This document shows positions 60,784 through 64,000 of a stretch of DNA of 64,000 nucleotides, piece by piece. This stretch comes from Daphnia pulex. Its lineage: Eukaryota > Arthropoda > Branchiopoda > Diplostraca > Daphniidae. Under the pieces are notes generated by a model. It ran no database searches. It saw nothing but the letters and a program-made list of their open reading frames with translations, and was not told where the DNA came from. Where the stretch lies: assembly GCF_021134715.1 (NCBI RefSeq), contig NC_060018.1, forward strand, positions 496,001-560,000. Reading direction: 5' to 3'. Positions within the stretch are counted from its first letter, which is position 1; each line of letters opens with the position of its first letter. The position numbers and the translations under genes were made by a program.

Positions 60784-63234
60784 TATTCACTACATAAAGT
60801 GCAACGCGCATTGTGTTATTATCTAGAACTGTAGAATTATCTAGTACATTAAGTATTATTTAGCAATATCAGTTCCTTCCAGGTATCATTTTAACGCAAC
60901 TTTAAGAGATATGTAATTGGAAATTTGTTACGGCTTTGAAAAACGCAAAAATTCTGTTGATTTTTGCTATTTGAATGATTTTCTTCCAACAAATAGTGTT
61001 CTGCCTCGACCAGTTCCAATATTTCTCTTGAAATTTCTCTTGAAATAGGGGAACAAATTTTCGATTTTTCATTTTTTTTATTGTAATAAACTAATAAATC
61101 GTCAAATCACAGATACAGACTATTATGGTCAAATCGTGCTTTGCTTTGTTCTTTCGAAAAATACTGAGACTTTTATCTGGCATCGGCGCATTTTATTACA
61201 ATTTTTAGCAGAAGAACCTAACTGCTGAGAGGCGAGGAGCAATGCGGGAAAGTTGCAAATTTGCATGTGCTTCGATGAAATAGGCAGCACTCCACACAGT
61301 TCCTAATTTCTTTTTAAAAACGGTATGGATTAGTAAGTAACTTTTATGATATAAATGCAGCCTCACGAGATACAAGTCAAACAACCAACAGCCATTGGTG
61401 TTTTTAAACGTAGCCCAGTAAGCCCACGACTTATTAGTTGACAGATTGAATAGATAATAGACACGTGCACGGGATACAATTTTATAAAGTCGAAATATTG
61501 GATGCCACGTGCTTGTTTGCTTCCCTTGCATCTCAGAAAATGCTCTGTCCATTGTCTACAGCTTCTTCAATGTTAGTTTTTAGCTATCAAGTAGTTTTTT
61601 GTTAATGGTAAACAGATACCCTGAGTTAAACCAAAATATGTAATGTGTTGATATCATTTGATATTTTATGCAGAATTAGAGTAACTAGTAGACTACACAA
61701 ATTCATTGAGCCTCCTTGTAGTGCTAGCTCAAAAAGCTATGTTAAAGTGAGGATAAAACGATCCCATTAATATTTCATTGTTAGTGCTGCTAGACTTTGT
61801 ACACTCAGTTTTTTACTTGTGTCCACTACTACGTATGAATTTGTGAGTCCTTCCCAAGAATCATTATTATCACTTTGTTCACAACCATTTAGGCTATTAT
61901 GTACTGCTGGATGAGCATTTGCAACTTCTCAAGAGGCAACGTGATAGTGTTGGCGAATATTACCCGAGTGCCAAGATGGCTGTATATACACGCGGCCATC
62001 TGTCCAGACTTATCGCTCTGAGCATCATTCCAGGCTTAAAGCTCTCTCAATGTAAACAGCTGCAGCACATCTTCACTTCTCTTTTTTTTTTTTGGCGAGA
62101 GGAATAGATAGGCTCAACTATTGATCCTCCACCAGCAACTCAGCCAAAAGAAAACACCACTTTTTGTGGCTATTGTATACCATAGCATCCAAATTAAGTA
62201 AGTTATCAGCTGAATCCTCTTTTGTTAACATATAATATAGATACCTTGGTGATATTAAGTCTTTCTATTGTGTCGCAACGAACCTGATGGCTGGCTTCAT
62301 GTCATGATTGCTACTTTTATTCTATACGCTTTTTTTCTTTCTTACCAATTTTTTTGTATTTCTCAGGGTTTTCCTTATGACGTAAATAAGCAAACAATGG
62401 CTCCAATTCCCTCTGTGCCCAAGTCGCTGATTGAATAACGGCCTGAATTCGTTTGTCACATTCCGGGAAAAATAAATATAGGAAGATAAAAGAAGAAAAC
62501 ACCACCGAAAAACGGAGAAAACAAGGCGAATCAGCACCAAGGCCGACTGAATGTCATCTATCACAGAAAAGATCTTGTGAATTCTCGGTAAGTCTTTATT
62601 CAATTAGGGACATGCCTAATTTTATCCAGGTTTATATCGAATTTATGCAGTGGGGAACTTGTGGCGAATGACAATGCGAAAGAGACGTTGTCTGTGTTTT
62701 CCCTTTTTTTTAGCTCATCATCTGATTATCGGCTAATCAGTTTGTTGGTAAGGGGGGAAAAGTGGTGGAGAAATTATTGAAGGGCGTTGCATCCGGCTGA
62801 GATACGCATACGCTCTTTCATCCTTTTTTTTTTTTTGTCTTTTGGCTCCGACCAGATTGTGTGTCCTATAGCACTAAATAACAGTTTCCGCTCCTAGCAG
62901 GGTCGAGCCAACTAGGAAAAAAATTGATAAGGCGAAACAAATGAGTCGTCTATGATGTGCAAGTGCTACTGGTCAGGTCCTGTTTTTATTATTTTGGGTC
63001 GTCGTTTTCAGAGTTATTTGGATTTTTTTCCCGTGGACTTGGGCGTCAGTAACCAAGTCCGAGTGATACGAGTCGAATCAGTGGCTTGGAAATCATCGAC
63101 CAAAGTGTGGCCCACATTGAAAGTCGTTAGCAAAAGTTGTTGATTTGTGCCATCGTCGCCGTTGTGTTTGTTGTTTTGTTGGGCGCGCTATTATTATCGA
63201 CTGTTTATTTGTTTCGCGAGACGACTTTGCGAAG
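60784..63234. other. Intergenic spacer between FAAH and the sushi-domain gene
   Basis: AT-rich DNA for about 1.5 kb, then more mixed sequence towards the promoter of the next gene. Poly-T runs occur near 62085 and 62824. A tandem ATTTCTCTTGAA pair lies at about 61020-61046. I see no exon, RNA gene or element with clear ends. Confidence 0.5.
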
Positions 63235-63585
63235 ATGGCGGCCAGAAGGAATTGGAAGTGCCCGACCCTGTTGTTAATAACCCTCATCCTCTGGTTGAAC
63301 GCGGCCCATTGCCAGCAAACCGGTAATGAAATATTTGACTCGAGTTGTTGTCGTCGTCGTTTATTGTAACGTTGTTTCGCCCCTTTTTGTCTGTGCATCC
63401 AGGTGGCAATAACAGCCGAAAGAGAGACACTTGCCCCAAAGTCGTCCTGAAAAACGGCAAAATCAAATTGCGTTCGGGCGGCCGCGTAGTTAAATACAGC
63501 TGCAATCGAGATTACGTCCTGGTTGGCGAAAGCACGTCGACGTGTCTCCAGGGCGAGTGGACATCGGAGGCTCCAGTCTGTGCCA
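63235..63585 (+). CDS. Secreted or membrane sushi (CCP) domain protein, first two coding exons (partial)
   Basis: The ATG at 63235 opens a signal peptide (MAARRNWKCPTLLLITLILW, with AHCQQ at the probable cleavage site). The first exon ends at 63322 in phase 1. The second exon (63403-63585) adds a dibasic NNSRKRD stretch and one sushi domain, DTCPKVVLKNGKIKLRSGGR, with CNRDYVLVGESTSTCLQGEW and a closing VC. The four cysteines and the Trp before the last Cys are the CCP signature. A GTGAGT donor follows, and the gene continues past the right edge. Sushi modules mediate extracellular protein contacts; with only one module visible the family member cannot be named. Confidence 0.85.
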
Positions 63586-64000
63586 GTGAGTAGTAGGATG
63601 TTTGGTCGACATCCATGCATAAACTAGACAAATACTCGGTAGTGCCGTCGTGCGTTTACTTTATGAAATGTGTACGGGTCGGCGGGACGGGAGGCTCGAC
63701 GCGAGTAGCTCTATGTATATTGGCACGTAATGTACGTCGAATCATTGACTTTTACGATTCCATTTCAACGGCGACGGCCGTCGTAAATTGATCCGCGCCA
63801 CTGGACATTTTTTTCTCTCTCCCTGGTGGAAGTTGGCCAGCAGAAACGGGCCACTGCGCCAGCCTATGATCATTTGTCTCTATACATCCCAGGCAGGAGC
63901 CTCTTTCTCTTCTTTTGTCCGGCGCTCACATCCAGTTCGATAGTCCTCTGCAAAGTAACAGCGTCCACTCTGGAAACGGAACGCCAAAAAGGGAGAAAAG
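63586..64000. other. Start of the second intron of the sushi-domain gene
   Basis: Follows the GTGAGT donor at 63586. No further exon is recognised before the window ends. Confidence 0.6.

Overview
This window is nuclear DNA of an arthropod, most likely a branchiopod crustacean such as Daphnia. The genes are spliced with GT-AG introns, many only 55-90 nt long, and most neighbours lie a few hundred bases apart. The gene set is animal: SREBP, a pyrexia-like TRPA channel, GT10 fucosyltransferase, EMC1, BARD1, a DNAJB6-type J-protein, SLC35F6, POLRMT, EXOC8, NOP10, a BTB zinc-finger protein, FAAH and a sushi-domain protein. The species is an inference from gene structure, the BARD1/pyrexia combination and a TTAA-flanked element of the kind known from Daphnia Pokey. 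There is no bacterial operon, CRISPR array or virus.

Layout. Positions 1-17.6 kb are almost gene-free, rich in pyrimidine/purine tracts, GA repeats and microsatellites. They hold one clear coding exon, the membrane-anchor exon of a gamma/delta-type sarcoglycan on the minus strand, and a probable non-coding 5' exon of the same gene; the rest of that gene lies to the left of the window. From 17.7 to 26.0 kb lie SREBP (14 coding exons) and the TRPA channel, head to tail on the plus strand. From 26.0 to 31.7 kb is an accessory, gene-poor interval with a probable spliced non-coding transcript containing a duplicated exon and three different non-autonomous DNA transposon-like elements: a piggyBac-type MITE, a full-length foldback element with ETS-like sites, and a short TIR element with internal tandem repeats.

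From 31.7 to 60.8 kb the DNA is a compact housekeeping block: fucosyltransferase (+), EMC1 (+), BARD1 (-), DnaJ (+), SLC35F6 (+), POLRMT (-), EXOC8 (-), NOP10 (+), BTB-C2H2 (-), FAAH (+). BARD1/DnaJ, EXOC8/NOP10 and BTB-ZF/FAAH are divergent pairs; EMC1/BARD1, SLC35F6/POLRMT and NOP10/BTB-ZF are convergent. After a 2.4 kb spacer, the first two coding exons of a secreted sushi-domain protein start at 63.2 kb and run off the right edge.

The genes do not form one pathway. They cover lipid regulation (SREBP, FAAH), thermo/chemosensation (TRPA), glycosylation and ER membrane insertion (FucT, EMC1), DNA repair (BARD1), proteostasis (DnaJ), mitochondrial transcription (POLRMT), exocytosis (EXOC8) and rRNA pseudouridylation (NOP10). 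For SREBP, TRPA, EMC1, BARD1, DnaJ, SLC35F6, NOP10 and FAAH I followed the reading frame across every proposed splice site and each sums to an intact frame.

The best candidates for something undescribed are the foldback element with ETS-like sites, the duplicated-exon transcript, and a DnaJ N-terminal extension with a predicted nuclear signal and SUMO-interaction motif.
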